Shown: positions 55,206 through 63,597 of the stretch, piece by piece
How the letters are laid out: the number at the start of each line of letters is the position of its first letter
Numbering within the stretch: the first letter of the stretch is position 1
Assembly (NCBI GenBank): GCA_040387835.1
Contig: JAZKCZ010000002.1
Coordinates: 855,286-919,285, forward strand
Direction: 5' to 3'
From: Myxococcota bacterium
Lineage (GTDB): Bacteria; Myxococcota; UBA727; JABDBI01
Length of the DNA: 64,000 nt
Notes under the pieces: generated by a model
Told to the model about the DNA's origin: nothing
The model's input: only the letters and a program-made list of their open reading frames with translations
The model's database searches: none
Program-made: the position numbers and the translations under genes

Positions 55206-56082
55206 TCTCTGCCTGCTTTTTTTGATGAGCTGTTTCCCTTGTTGGGATAAGCGAGATGATGCAGAAGTTTTACAGTGCATGGCAAAGTATCCAGTTGAGG
55301 ATATTCGCCAAAACCTTCAGGTCAGAACCTATCTCGATAATCATAAAGTTTACCTCTCGTTAACAACATCCCCTCAGCGCCTAGCTAAGTTGCCGTTGGT
55401 GCTTCAAGGATTAGATCTAACGCACATCGAAGCCGTCTTATTAGCGTTGCCTGCGAAATACAAAAATCAGGAAGAATACGTTATCCCTGAAGCTGTCTCT
55501 TCTTTGCCAAAACTTAAGATTCTTGAGCGGCGGGCGCACGATCTGGGCCCGATTATGAAGCTCGTACCTGCTGTCGAATATGTTTTGTCGTTAGGAGATC
55601 CTAAGGCTTTGGTTCTCACGATTGACGATGACGTGGCACATGCCAAGGGAACTTTCGGCCAGCTCATCAAGGGTAGCGTCTTGCGCGGTGGGGTGGTGGC
55701 TTCTAATGGCTATTCTGCGGGCCATTTTGGGTTGAGCAAGCAAGAATGGGTTGAATCTTTTGCTTTGGCACCTTCCGTTAATTTAATCGAGGGATATGCC
55801 GGAGTGGCTTATCCCGTTGGCCAGGTAGACACCGCTCGAATGATTCAGCTAAGTCAGGTTAGCAAAAACTGTAAGACTTCTGATGATCTGGTAATTAGTT
55901 GGGTGTTGGCTGAGTCCAGGGTGCCTCGGTCGATGATAAAAAATGTCTATATCCCCGGTGGGCGCCCCTTTCAGTTCGGCCTCAAGAGTGACGCTCTACA
56001 CGCCATTGCCTCGAATGACAGTCGCTATCAAGATTGTGCCAAAACGCTTGTGAAGTGGATACCAGGCTCAGTGAGGGAATGA
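55180..56082 (+). CDS. Lipoprotein-anchored GT-A-like glycosyltransferase (copy 1)
   Basis: A 300-residue protein. A hydrophobic start with lipobox FLMSC (Cys18) is followed by a GT-A-type domain: KVYLSLTTSPQRL, LALPAKYKNQEEY, then the DxD-like LTIDDDVAHAKG (residues ~146-157) and CKTSDDLVISWVLA. Homologs of this LTTxPxR...DDD family act in cytoplasmic polysaccharide loci. Here export seems certain, yet nucleotide sugars are not expected in the periplasm. Its start codon and first eight codons lie inside the rimO 3' relic in another frame. Confidence 0.8.
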   Translation: MIYLGKYFSLCLLFLMSCFPCWDKRDDAEVLQCMAKYPVEDIRQNLQVRTYLDNHKVYLSLTTSPQRLAKLPLVLQGLDLTHIEAVLLALPAKYKNQEEYVIPEAVSSLPKLKILERRAHDLGPIMKLVPAVEYVLSLGDPKALVLTIDDDVAHAKGTFGQLIKGSVLRGGVVASNGYSAGHFGLSKQEWVESFALAPSVNLIEGYAGVAYPVGQVDTARMIQLSQVSKNCKTSDDLVISWVLAESRVPRSMIKNVYIPGGRPFQFGLKSDALHAIASNDSRYQDCAKTLVKWIPGSVRE

Positions 56083-56083
56083 T

Positions 56084-56989
56084 ATGTTGCGCATGTCGCT
56101 GTTGTTGCTGCTGGGGATTATCGCGTGTGACCCTTGTTGGGACAAAGCGGATAATTCGGAAATTCTTAAATGCATGGCCAGTTATCCAGTCGAGGACATT
56201 TCACCAAATACCCAGCTGTCAGGGTATTTACGAGACCACAAAGTTTATGTCTCTCTAACAACTTCACCGCAACGAATTAGTAAGCTGCATTGGGTTCTTA
56301 AAAGTCTTGATTTGACCCATGTTGATACTGTGTTTTTGGCGCTGCCGGCGAAATACAAAAATCAAGAAAGCTATACTATACCAGAAGATGTACGAAGTTT
56401 CCCCAAGTTGAAAATTATTTGGCGTGAGCGGGATGCCGGTCCGATTATGAAGCTGATCCCAGCTGTCGAAGAAGTTTTAAAGCTTGGGGATCCTCAGGCA
56501 AGGGTTATTACCATCGATGACGACACCGTTTATGCGAAGGGCATGATTGCTCAACTACTGAAATTAAGTACGCAAATTAATGGAGTCGCTGCATTGTCGG
56601 GACAAACAAGTGATTTTTTCCAAATACCGGGTGAGCATTGGCCGGAATCAACGATGCCAAAACCTTTGGTTAACATTGTGGAAGGGTTTGGGGGTATCGC
56701 TTATCCTGTTGGGTTGATTGACGTGGCGCTGATGAAACAAGCCAGTCAGGCCGGTCTTAAAGGCGTTTGTAAAACTTCGGATGATTTGGTGATAAGCTGG
56801 GTACTGGCTAGAGGTCGTGTTCCTCGTGCGACAATTAAAAACGCTTTTATCCCGGGTGTGAAGCAGCTTCCTTATGGGTTTTTAAATGATTCATTACATT
56901 CAGGCGCTGGATGTTCTGGGGATTCTTGCTACAGTAATAACGAGCGCTATAAAGCCTGTGCCAAAGCTTTGAAGGAGTTGTTGTTATGA
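56084..56989 (+). CDS. Lipoprotein-anchored GT-A-like glycosyltransferase (copy 2)
   Basis: A 301-residue paralog of the preceding gene, starting one base after its stop. It has a lipobox LGIIAC (Cys15), then the shared CWDK...CMASYPVEDI segment, KVYVSLTTSPQRI, LALPAKYKNQESY, DAGPIMKLIPAVEEV, ITIDDDTVYAKG (DDD at 145-147) and CKTSDDLVISWVLA. Copies 1 and 2 are clearly a tandem duplication. The 3' end overlaps the beta-barrel gene by 4 bp, so the products may meet in the outer membrane. Confidence 0.82.
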   Translation: MLRMSLLLLLGIIACDPCWDKADNSEILKCMASYPVEDISPNTQLSGYLRDHKVYVSLTTSPQRISKLHWVLKSLDLTHVDTVFLALPAKYKNQESYTIPEDVRSFPKLKIIWRERDAGPIMKLIPAVEEVLKLGDPQARVITIDDDTVYAKGMIAQLLKLSTQINGVAALSGQTSDFFQIPGEHWPESTMPKPLVNIVEGFGGIAYPVGLIDVALMKQASQAGLKGVCKTSDDLVISWVLARGRVPRATIKNAFIPGVKQLPYGFLNDSLHSGAGCSGDSCYSNNERYKACAKALKELLL

Positions 56990-57678
56990 TGGTGAAACTT
57001 ATTGCATTTGCGTTGTTAATCGCACTGAGCGCTTCTGCTCAGTCTTTGGGGTATTATCCTACACTCGACACAGCGACGTCTACCCGATTTTCACCACTGG
57101 TTCTGCGTCTGGACCAAGACTCCAGAGTGCACGTGAACGCCAACTTTATGTCAACGCCTAGCGGAGAAATCGATTCCGGAATGGTTTTTAAGCTTTGGGA
57201 TGGCTTTGATGCTGGTTTTGGAGTGCACGGTGGCCTTTTAGGAGGCGAAAAGGCAAGCGGTATCTTGGGGTTTGATTTTCTTTTCAGATATATCCGCCCG
57301 ATTCATGAGCAGATGTTTGTGGGTGTGCAGACACAGATTGGCTATGTCTACAGTGGCATCGGCTATCTGCCGCGCTCGGTCAATTATGGCAGCGCTTTTC
57401 CCATCACTTTGGGCGTTGTGTTTGGTGGGGTTGTGAGAGAAAGCACTCAAGTTTACTTCTACCCGGCGGTTGATTTGGGTAAAACTGCCAACGCAGGTGA
57501 CGCACTTTGGAAGAGCGGCATTGGGCTTCAATTTGCCATTGGTACAGCCATTGCCGCGACCGACAGCACTTTTTGGGTCCTTGAAGTTCAACCTGCGCTG
57601 ACTAATTTCACTGGTTCCGAGTCGGTATTTCAAACATTTAGAGTTGGTTTAACTTTAGGCGTTTTATTTGACTTGTAA
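56986..57678 (+). CDS. Outer-membrane beta-barrel-like protein
   Basis: A 230-residue protein with a signal peptide (cleavage near SASAQ) and alternating hydrophobic/polar strands rich in Gly, Tyr and Phe (GFGVHGGLLGG, GVQTQIGYVYSGIGY, FRVGLTLGVLFDL), ending in an aromatic-containing strand as barrels do. It is coupled to the glycosyltransferase gene upstream and overlaps the convergent third copy by 15 bp. It could be a pore or anchor for the exported glycosyltransferases (inference). Confidence 0.7.
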   Translation: MMVKLIAFALLIALSASAQSLGYYPTLDTATSTRFSPLVLRLDQDSRVHVNANFMSTPSGEIDSGMVFKLWDGFDAGFGVHGGLLGGEKASGILGFDFLFRYIRPIHEQMFVGVQTQIGYVYSGIGYLPRSVNYGSAFPITLGVVFGGVVRESTQVYFYPAVDLGKTANAGDALWKSGIGLQFAIGTAIAATDSTFWVLEVQPALTNFTGSESVFQTFRVGLTLGVLFDL

Positions 57679-58623
57679 GCGGATGTCTAAGACGCATCGT
57701 TGGTAGCGTTCGCTATTCGTGGTCCCACTGAATTTGGCATCGATGGAAGGCCTTGGTGACCAGCCGGGTATGTTCAGGTTTATTTTATGCAGCGCGCCAT
57801 CATCTTCTGAGGCTTCAAAGCGATGAATGTCTGGATAAAAATGATTTACGACGCGAATTTTTTCGATACCGCTTTCTGCCAAGACATGGCTAACCACCAA
57901 ATCATCTGAGGTGCGGCAAGCTTTGCTAAGTTGCGCAACCTCGCGCAAGCGTTTGGTGTTAACCAGCCGCGGCCGGTAGACAATGCCGCGCCAGCCTTCG
58001 ACGGTATCGCAATAGCTGAGCTCTCTCGAGCCACAAAAAGGTGCTTTGGTGGCTTTGCCTTGGCTCGGCCATTCCGAAGGCAATATACCAAATGTTTCGG
58101 CGTAGTTGCCCCAACCGCTGATGACCGCGTTTGGGTGGAGAATCGCGTAATAAATCAGCTCGTTGATGGCGCCGCCCGGAAAACCGATGTCATCATCCAC
58201 AGCGATAACCAGCGCGTTTTGGTCTAGTTTTCCTACGAGCTCCACAGCGGGTAACATCTTCATGATAGGTCCAAGGTCGTCTTGATCCTGGGCGATGATT
58301 TCTAATTTGGGAAAGTCCTTCAGCGTTTGAGGGATCTCACCATAAGCTTCTTGGTTTCGGTAAAGTTTCGGCAGCGCCAGATAGATTTTCTCCACATGGG
58401 TCAAATCGAGCGTTCTCAGAGCAGGCAGGATTCTGCCCAAGCGTTTTGGCGAGGTAGAGAGAGAAATATATATTTTTTGCTGCCCGACAAGCTGCGAGAT
58501 GTCCCTTGCATGCATGCTGCTTAGACACTGAACCGCTTCATCGTGAGTTGGCCGGTCACATAACTTGCATGCGCTACCGAGAGACAAAATGAATGTTGCG
58601 ACGACGGTAAGATAGTGGCTCAT
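57664..58623 (-). CDS. Lipoprotein-anchored GT-A-like glycosyltransferase (copy 3)
   Basis: A 319-residue paralog on the opposite strand. The lipobox is LGSAC (Cys19). Shared motifs are KIYISLSTSPKRL, LALPKLYRNQEAY, DLGPIMKMLPAVELV, VIAVDDDIGFPGG, CDTVEGWRGIVYRP and CRTSDDLVVSHVLA. It is more diverged from copies 1 and 2 than they are from each other. Together the three copies flank the beta-barrel gene. Confidence 0.8.
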   Translation of the reverse strand: MSHYLTVVATFILSLGSACKLCDRPTHDEAVQCLSSMHARDISQLVGQQKIYISLSTSPKRLGRILPALRTLDLTHVEKIYLALPKLYRNQEAYGEIPQTLKDFPKLEIIAQDQDDLGPIMKMLPAVELVGKLDQNALVIAVDDDIGFPGGAINELIYYAILHPNAVISGWGNYAETFGILPSEWPSQGKATKAPFCGSRELSYCDTVEGWRGIVYRPRLVNTKRLREVAQLSKACRTSDDLVVSHVLAESGIEKIRVVNHFYPDIHRFEASEDDGALHKINLNIPGWSPRPSIDAKFSGTTNSERYQRCVLDIRLQVK

Positions 58624-58674
58624 GAGAATAATCTTTGAGTGTGTGCTCTAAGATTATGCGACTTTCAAGGCAGT

Positions 58675-59799
58675 TCATATGGCCACTTGATAAACTTCTT
58701 CGAACGAAGCCTCTCGATCCATAGCAATTCTGGGCTTATCACAGCCAAACAGCAAATCGATCGCGAGCCTATCCGACACAAATTCATAAGATTCGGTCCG
58801 CCAGGCAAAACCTTCAAATTGCCGCGCCGCCCAAATAATCGCGACGCCTGTTTTAAACGCGTTAAACTGATGCTTGTTAGTCACATGAATTTGCAAACCA
58901 CCGCAAAGTTGATGTGCGTGCTTATGAAAAATCGGTGTAAACCAGCAAGGCCTTAAAAAAGCCCCCGGCAAATCGCAGCTCATGGCTAGTTCTGCAAAAT
59001 GCTCCGGATCTTTAATATAAGCCCCACCGACAAGTTCAAACGGCCTAGTCGTGCCGCGACCTTCAGATAAGTTAGTCCCCTCAAACAAACACCCCCCCGG
59101 ATACACAAGGGCCGTATCCGGCGTCGGCATGTTCGGAGAAGGTAGCACCCAAGGAAGGCCGGTATCTTCGAAATACATTTCCCGAGACCAGTTTTGCATT
59201 TCAACAACTTCGAGTTCGCAGCTAAGCTGGTCATGCGTTTTGAAAAAACGAGCAAGCTCGCCCAAAGTCAAACCATGGCGATTTTGCAAAGGATATTCAC
59301 CAACGAATGATACAAACTCAGGCCGAACGAGGTTGCCTTCTTTTTGGATCCCGCCCAAAGGATTTGGTCTATCGAGAACCATGCATTTGATGCCTGCCTG
59401 CTCGCAAGCTTTCAGCGCAAAGGCGATCGTATATGCAAAGGTATAATAGCGAGAGCCGATGTCCTGCAAATCGCAAACTAAAACATCGACGTCTTTCAGA
59501 TAATCAGGATTTAAAAGTAAGCTGTCTCTGGTCTGGCCATAGAGGCTGGTGACCGGAATGCCTGTTTTAGCGTCAACTGAATCGCTGACACTTTCCATGT
59601 CCTGAGCATTGCCCCAAAAGCCGTGTTCAGCGCCAAATAGGCGCTTTACTTCAATCTTATGCTCCAAGCACCGGTGCAAAATATGAACCAGCTTAGAATC
59701 GATGCTGGCCGGATGGGCAAGCAAACCAATTCGAAGGCCTTTAAGGCGGGCGAATTTCTCGTTGACTAGGATGTCTAGGCCAGTAAGCGTATTGGGCAT
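58675..59799 (-). CDS. namZ: Exo-beta-N-acetylmuramidase NamZ-like (DUF1343, GH171)
   Basis: A 374-residue DUF1343 protein, the family of Bacillus NamZ that removes terminal MurNAc from peptidoglycan fragments. Conserved segments: LFGAEHGFWG, DVLVCDLQDIGSRYYTFAYT, VLDRPNPLGG, LPWVLPSPNMPTPDTALVYPG and EGTNLSEGRGTTRPFELVG. There is no signal peptide, so it probably recycles muropeptides in the cytoplasm. This fits the wall-recycling genes nearby (ldcA at the window end). Confidence 0.92.
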   Translation of the reverse strand: MPNTLTGLDILVNEKFARLKGLRIGLLAHPASIDSKLVHILHRCLEHKIEVKRLFGAEHGFWGNAQDMESVSDSVDAKTGIPVTSLYGQTRDSLLLNPDYLKDVDVLVCDLQDIGSRYYTFAYTIAFALKACEQAGIKCMVLDRPNPLGGIQKEGNLVRPEFVSFVGEYPLQNRHGLTLGELARFFKTHDQLSCELEVVEMQNWSREMYFEDTGLPWVLPSPNMPTPDTALVYPGGCLFEGTNLSEGRGTTRPFELVGGAYIKDPEHFAELAMSCDLPGAFLRPCWFTPIFHKHAHQLCGGLQIHVTNKHQFNAFKTGVAIIWAARQFEGFAWRTESYEFVSDRLAIDLLFGCDKPRIAMDREASFEEVYQVAI

Positions 59800-59834
59800 G
59801 CGGTATTTTTACCCTTATCTATTGAGCAATACAA

Positions 59835-59879
59835 GACGTACGTATTGAATTTGAACTCGTACGTCCGTTGTGTTATAGT
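59835..59879 (+). promoter_or_regulatory. Promoter and operator of the Phd/VapC pair
   Basis: TTGAAC (59851-59856), 17-nt spacer, TATAGT (59874-59879), then 6 nt to the ATG at 59886. A perfect 8-bp inverted repeat GACGTACG/CGTACGTC (59835-59842 and 59858-59865, 15 nt apart) straddles the -35 box. This is a classic autoregulatory layout with a leaderless transcript. Confidence 0.7.
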
Positions 59880-59885
59880 GAGTAT

Positions 59886-60128
59886 ATGGTGAGTGTGTCC
59901 AAATTTAGGGAAGATGTTTATCGCTTGATTGACCAGGTTATAGAAACTGGTCTGCCTTTGGAAATTGAACGCAAAGGAACGGTGTTAGAAGTTGTCGCGA
60001 AAACGAGACCCTCGAAACTTGAACGCCTTAAAGCCAGCCGACTTAAACGAGAGCCTATTATGTCTGAAGAGGACTTGGAAAGTATCGTTCACATTGATTG
60101 GTCTTCAGAATGGCGGCCAGTCTTATGA
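59886..60128 (+). CDS. Phd/YefM-like antitoxin
   Basis: An 80-residue protein from the ATG at 59886 (MVSVSKFREDVYRLIDQVIETG). The SVSKFREDVYRLI...PLEIERKGTVLEVVAK fold order (beta-helix-helix-beta-beta) matches Phd/YefM DNA-binding antitoxins. The C-terminal half would wrap the toxin. Its TGA overlaps the vapC ATG. An inverted repeat in the promoter is the likely binding site. Confidence 0.82.
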   Translation: MVSVSKFREDVYRLIDQVIETGLPLEIERKGTVLEVVAKTRPSKLERLKASRLKREPIMSEEDLESIVHIDWSSEWRPVL

Positions 60129-60508
60129 TCTATTTAGATACCCATGTGGTTGTGATGCTGCATGAGGCTTGGACCGAACAAATTCCTGCGAAGGTCAGGA
60201 AACTGATCGAGACGAGTGAAAGGATTCTGATTTCGCCCATGGTCCAGCTGGAACTTGAATATTTGTTCGAACTCAAAAAGATGGATTTGAATCCTACGGA
60301 ATTGCTGAATCATCTTGCCGACGATATTGCTCTTGAAGTATGTAGCTTGCCATTTAAAATTGTTGCAGCCAAAGCGGCGAAGCAACATTGGACGAGAGAT
60401 CCATTTGATCGAATCATCACAGCGCAAGCTGCGGTAGATGGATTGCCGTTATTGACTAAAGACCGTTTGATTTTAGATAATTATGAACATGCAGTTTGGA
60501 ATTTATAA
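60125..60508 (+). CDS. vapC: VapC-like PIN-domain toxin
   Basis: A 127-residue PIN-domain ribonuclease from the ATG at 60125 (MIYLDTHVVVML). The acidic metal-binding residues are in place: Asp in YLDTH, Glu in PMVQLELEYL, and Asp in HWTRDPFDRIITAQA, ending TKDRLILD. It cleaves RNA when freed from its antitoxin. A 4-bp overlap with the antitoxin gene couples them. Confidence 0.92.
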   Translation: MIYLDTHVVVMLHEAWTEQIPAKVRKLIETSERILISPMVQLELEYLFELKKMDLNPTELLNHLADDIALEVCSLPFKIVAAKAAKQHWTRDPFDRIITAQAAVDGLPLLTKDRLILDNYEHAVWNL

Positions 60509-60974
60509 CCGCCAAGATTTCCCTGAGCCTTTTTTGTCGATTGATGAAGATGGGCCGTTGGCAAAGATGGCATCGCCTAGAACTTCGGATTTGCCGGATG
60601 TGGATTCCCGGATAGAGGCCCTGCTCGAAGCGTGGGAGCCCGGTCGAACTCGCGGCATTGCTTTGACCGTCGAAGAACTCTGCCCTGGCGGCCTTGACCC
60701 GACCGACGGCATCTTGATCGCTCAAGCCTTCGAAAAAGCAGGTGCGGCGTTTATTATTGTCAGCGCGGGTACGGCAGATTTTCCCGTACTAAAATACCGC
60801 CGCAGTACCCAGACCCAGAAACAACCTAACCACGCTTGGCTAGCAAGCGCCTGTTGGCTGGTCGGCAAAGTGTCAATCCCAGTGTACGCACAGGGATATT
60901 TCAGCTCAGAAATGGAGCCAGACTTAATTCATCAGGCAAAAGTCTGTGGGCTTTCCGGCTTAGTTCGAATATAA
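60483..60974 (+). CDS. Short NADH:flavin oxidoreductase-like protein, probably a remnant
   Basis: A 163-residue protein. Its middle part (GIALTVEELCPGGLDPTDGILIAQAFEKAGAAFIIVSAGT) matches the second half of an old-yellow-enzyme TIM barrel, where a similar S-x-E-x-x-x-GGL...GAD-x-x-x-VSAG stretch occurs. The end (EPDLIHQAKVCGLSGLVRI) fits the last barrel strands. The first half, with the FMN-binding and catalytic residues, is missing, so it is either a degraded gene or a repurposed half barrel. It overlaps vapC by 26 bp and precedes the RNase gene by 12 bp. Confidence 0.5.
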   Translation: MNMQFGIYNRQDFPEPFLSIDEDGPLAKMASPRTSDLPDVDSRIEALLEAWEPGRTRGIALTVEELCPGGLDPTDGILIAQAFEKAGAAFIIVSAGTADFPVLKYRRSTQTQKQPNHAWLASACWLVGKVSIPVYAQGYFSSEMEPDLIHQAKVCGLSGLVRI

Positions 60975-60986
60975 AAAGAAGTAGTT

Positions 60987-62510
60987 ATGAGTAAAATAAA
61001 GCGCCAACAGTGGCATGGGCGCCATCAAAAGAATGAAAAATTTGAGCCACGAAACGATTTAAGAACAGAAATTAATTTTCTTATCAGGGACAGCCATGTC
61101 GAGACGGAATTCTCCCAAAAAGCCACCGAGATGGCTAAGCAATTCCGCGATAACCCGAGTCCTAAAGAGCAAAAAAACCGCACCAATCTGAAATCTCTGC
61201 CCCTGTGCACTATCGATGGTGAGACCGCAAAAGATTTCGATGACGCGGTTTATGCTAAAAAGAACGGCCGAAATTTTGAAGTATTGGTCGCCATCGCAGA
61301 CGTTGCTCACTATGTAACCGAACGCTCGCCAATCGACATCGATGCGATCAAACGTGCCACGAGTATTTACTACCCTGGTCATTGCATCCCGATGATTCCA
61401 GAAGCGCTGTCTAACGGCCTATGTTCGCTCAAGCCTAAAGTGCCTAGACTTTGCATGACAGCAGAATTTATCGTCACGCCTGCCGGTTTAGTTAAGGACG
61501 TTCGCGTCGGACAAGCCGTGATGAAAAGCCAGGCCAGGCTAACCTACACCGGGGTTCAAAAGCTGATCGATTCCAGCTTCAAGAAGATCGACAAGATCCC
61601 TGTGCCGGTGGTTGAAAGCATTAAGGTGCTACAAAAAGCTGCCTTGGCCCTGCGAAAAGCGCGCGCCAAACGCGGCTCGATCGATTTTGATGCTGTGGAA
61701 GCTGTCGTAGCGCTGAACAAGAAAGGCGAACCAATATCCATCGCCCCGTCTGAAAGGTTGGAAGCGCATCGTCTTATCGAAGATTTGATGATCGCAGCCA
61801 ATGAAGCGGTTGCCGGATATTTAGAAGAAAAAGGCATCGCAACTATTTTCCGTATCCACGAGCCACCAAACTCCGAAAAGCTCAAAGCCTTCTCTGAGCT
61901 CGCTCAAAGCCTAGGCGCCCTGACGCCTGAAGGCCAACGCGCCCTGATGAAGGCCGGCGAGAGCCCCGCCGCATTGGCAGGCCTCATCGCCAGCTTCAAG
62001 GAACATCCCGCCAAAGCAAGCTTAGACAGCGCCTTGCTGAGATCGATGATGCAAGCCAGATATAGTTCCAAAAATGCTGGGCATTACGGGCTGGCATCTA
62101 AAAGCTATCTGCACTTCACATCCCCCATCAGGCGTTACCCTGACTTGATGGTCCACAGGGTCTTGAAAGAGCACTGGGCTAAACAAAAGAGCAAGCGAGA
62201 TCTAGAAGAAGTAGCGATGCATTGCAGCAGCCAAGAGCGCAAGGCCACCGATTTGGAACGCCAAATCCATGCGCTGCATGCCTGTTGGTTCATGAAGGAT
62301 AAGATCGGCGAGCAGCATAGAGGCGTTATCACCACCAAAACCGATTTCGGCTTCTTTGTGCGGTTGAACCTTCACCATATCGAAGGCTTGGTTCACATCT
62401 CCAATATCCCAACCCAACGCTGGGCCACCGTTAAAGTGGGAGACAAAGTATTGGTTGAAGTGGCGAATGTGAATTTGGTGCGCAGGCTGATTGACTTTAA
62501 GTTACTCTAA
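60987..62510 (+). CDS. rnr: RNase R/RNase II-type 3'-5' exoribonuclease, short form
   Basis: A 507-residue RNB-domain enzyme. The metal-binding aspartates are in TIDGETAKDFDDAVYA, followed by IADVAHYV, YYPGHCIPMIPEALSNGLCSL, HYGLASKSYLHFTSPIRRYPDL and a C-terminal S1 domain (RGVITTKTDFGFFVRLNLHHIEGLVHIS). The usual N-terminal cold-shock domains and basic C-terminal tail are absent, so it is about 200-300 residues shorter than E. coli RNase R. It should still be catalytically competent. Confidence 0.93.
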   Translation: MSKIKRQQWHGRHQKNEKFEPRNDLRTEINFLIRDSHVETEFSQKATEMAKQFRDNPSPKEQKNRTNLKSLPLCTIDGETAKDFDDAVYAKKNGRNFEVLVAIADVAHYVTERSPIDIDAIKRATSIYYPGHCIPMIPEALSNGLCSLKPKVPRLCMTAEFIVTPAGLVKDVRVGQAVMKSQARLTYTGVQKLIDSSFKKIDKIPVPVVESIKVLQKAALALRKARAKRGSIDFDAVEAVVALNKKGEPISIAPSERLEAHRLIEDLMIAANEAVAGYLEEKGIATIFRIHEPPNSEKLKAFSELAQSLGALTPEGQRALMKAGESPAALAGLIASFKEHPAKASLDSALLRSMMQARYSSKNAGHYGLASKSYLHFTSPIRRYPDLMVHRVLKEHWAKQKSKRDLEEVAMHCSSQERKATDLERQIHALHACWFMKDKIGEQHRGVITTKTDFGFFVRLNLHHIEGLVHISNIPTQRWATVKVGDKVLVEVANVNLVRRLIDFKLL

Positions 62511-62520
62511 CCCTTCCTAC

Positions 62521-62548
62521 GTCATCCCGGCCTTGAGCCGGGATCCAG
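62521..62548 (+). repeat. GTCATCCCGG...CCGGGATCCAG palindromic repeat, copy 3
   Basis: GTCATCCCGGC, a 5-nt loop (CTTGA) and GCCGGGATCCAG form a hairpin between convergent rnr and the lipoprotein gene at 62558. Matches the copies at 51989 and (inverted) 39676. Confidence 0.8.
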
Positions 62549-62557
62549 CCCCGGATG

Positions 62558-62959
62558 CTATTTCCCTACAAAAACCGTGATCGTGTGCGCCATCTTCTTG
62601 CCATAGGAGCGATGAGCGCCATCGCCGAATTGCAGGGTTAGCGTGTGTTTACCGGGCGAGAGTTCTAGAACGCTTTCGGTCTGAGCCTTGCCATAATGAA
62701 TGTTTTTGTCATCCATTGGGACAATCTCACCTGCGGGGATTTCGCCCGCTGTGTTGTCTATTAATAGATGATGATGTCCCGCGTGCTGGTTTTCAATGTC
62801 TTGACCCGCTGGTTTTAGCTCCATGCCAGAGACCCCAAACTTAACCAAAAAAGTTGCTGGCACTTTGACGTTATTTCCCAGGTTGGTAAAGTAGACGCCT
62901 TCTTTAGGTGTCTTGTTGCAGCCAGCGAGTATTAACAGAGCGAGTAGGGCATATTTCAT
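62558..62959 (-). CDS. DUF4399-type lipoprotein
   Basis: A 133-residue protein with a lipoprotein signal (LLILAGC, Cys14) and a DUF4399-like domain. It has VYFTNLGNNVKVPATFLVKFGVSGMELKPAG, then AGHHHLLID and LELSPGKHTLTLQFGDGAHRSYG. Conserved histidines (GHHH) could bind a metal such as copper. The role is unknown. Its start overlaps the comF stop by 4 bp. Confidence 0.85.
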   Translation of the reverse strand: MKYALLALLILAGCNKTPKEGVYFTNLGNNVKVPATFLVKFGVSGMELKPAGQDIENQHAGHHHLLIDNTAGEIPAGEIVPMDDKNIHYGKAQTESVLELSPGKHTLTLQFGDGAHRSYGKKMAHTITVFVGK

Positions 62960-63576
62960 GTATCGACTTTACCGCGCGCCGGTGTTTTGGCAAGCGTGTA
63001 GCAATGGACCTCATGGCCGGCAGCGGTCAAGGCACTTTTTGCTGCCTCTAGCGTTGCGCCTGTGGTGGTGACGTCATCGACCAAGAGAACTCGGCTTGAT
63101 GAACGACGGCGTCTCAATGCGTATCTGCCCTGTGTTAATTTAATCCGCTCCTCGCGGGATTTCGCCAAAGTTAAAGCTTTGTCGAATCTGATGTTTCTCA
63201 GCCAATCGCGCACAGGGATTCCAAGTTGCTTGCTGAGCATGATGGCGAATAGAGCAGATAAGTCGAACCCGCGGTGAATACGCCTGCGCCAATGGATGGG
63301 TACGAAGACAATGCCTTCCAGGCTCGCGTATTCAGATGCCGTGTGTTGTGAGGCATAGGCGATGAGTCGCCTGGCTTTGCTCTCGTTGGGCATAAATTTT
63401 GCTTGCTGGATAGCGGTCCTGATCGCGCCGCTAAACATGAAGACGGCCGCTGCATCCGCTGGCCTGATCGATGCTTCGCAAAACTGGCAAAAGGTTTCTA
63501 AATTTACCAACTGATCACAGGCCAGACATTTTTGAGGCCATAGCGCGTTTAGGAATTTTTCGAAGCTTTCATTCAC
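62956..63576 (-). CDS. comF: ComF family phosphoribosyltransferase-like protein
   Basis: A 206-residue ComF/GntX-type protein. An N-terminal zinc finger (CLACDQ...CQFC) is followed by a PRTase-like domain with PIHWRRRIHRGFDLS, and the PRPP-binding loop VLLVDDVTTTGATLEAA. In competent bacteria ComF helps import of single-stranded DNA; other roles are possible. It diverges from the ldcA gene with 21 bp between starts, which share a CCTATGGTATAGG palindrome. Confidence 0.9.
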   Translation of the reverse strand: MNESFEKFLNALWPQKCLACDQLVNLETFCQFCEASIRPADAAAVFMFSGAIRTAIQQAKFMPNESKARRLIAYASQHTASEYASLEGIVFVPIHWRRRIHRGFDLSALFAIMLSKQLGIPVRDWLRNIRFDKALTLAKSREERIKLTQGRYALRRRRSSSRVLLVDDVTTTGATLEAAKSALTAAGHEVHCYTLAKTPARGKVDT

Positions 63577-63597
63577 CTATGGTATAGGTCCTAAGTC

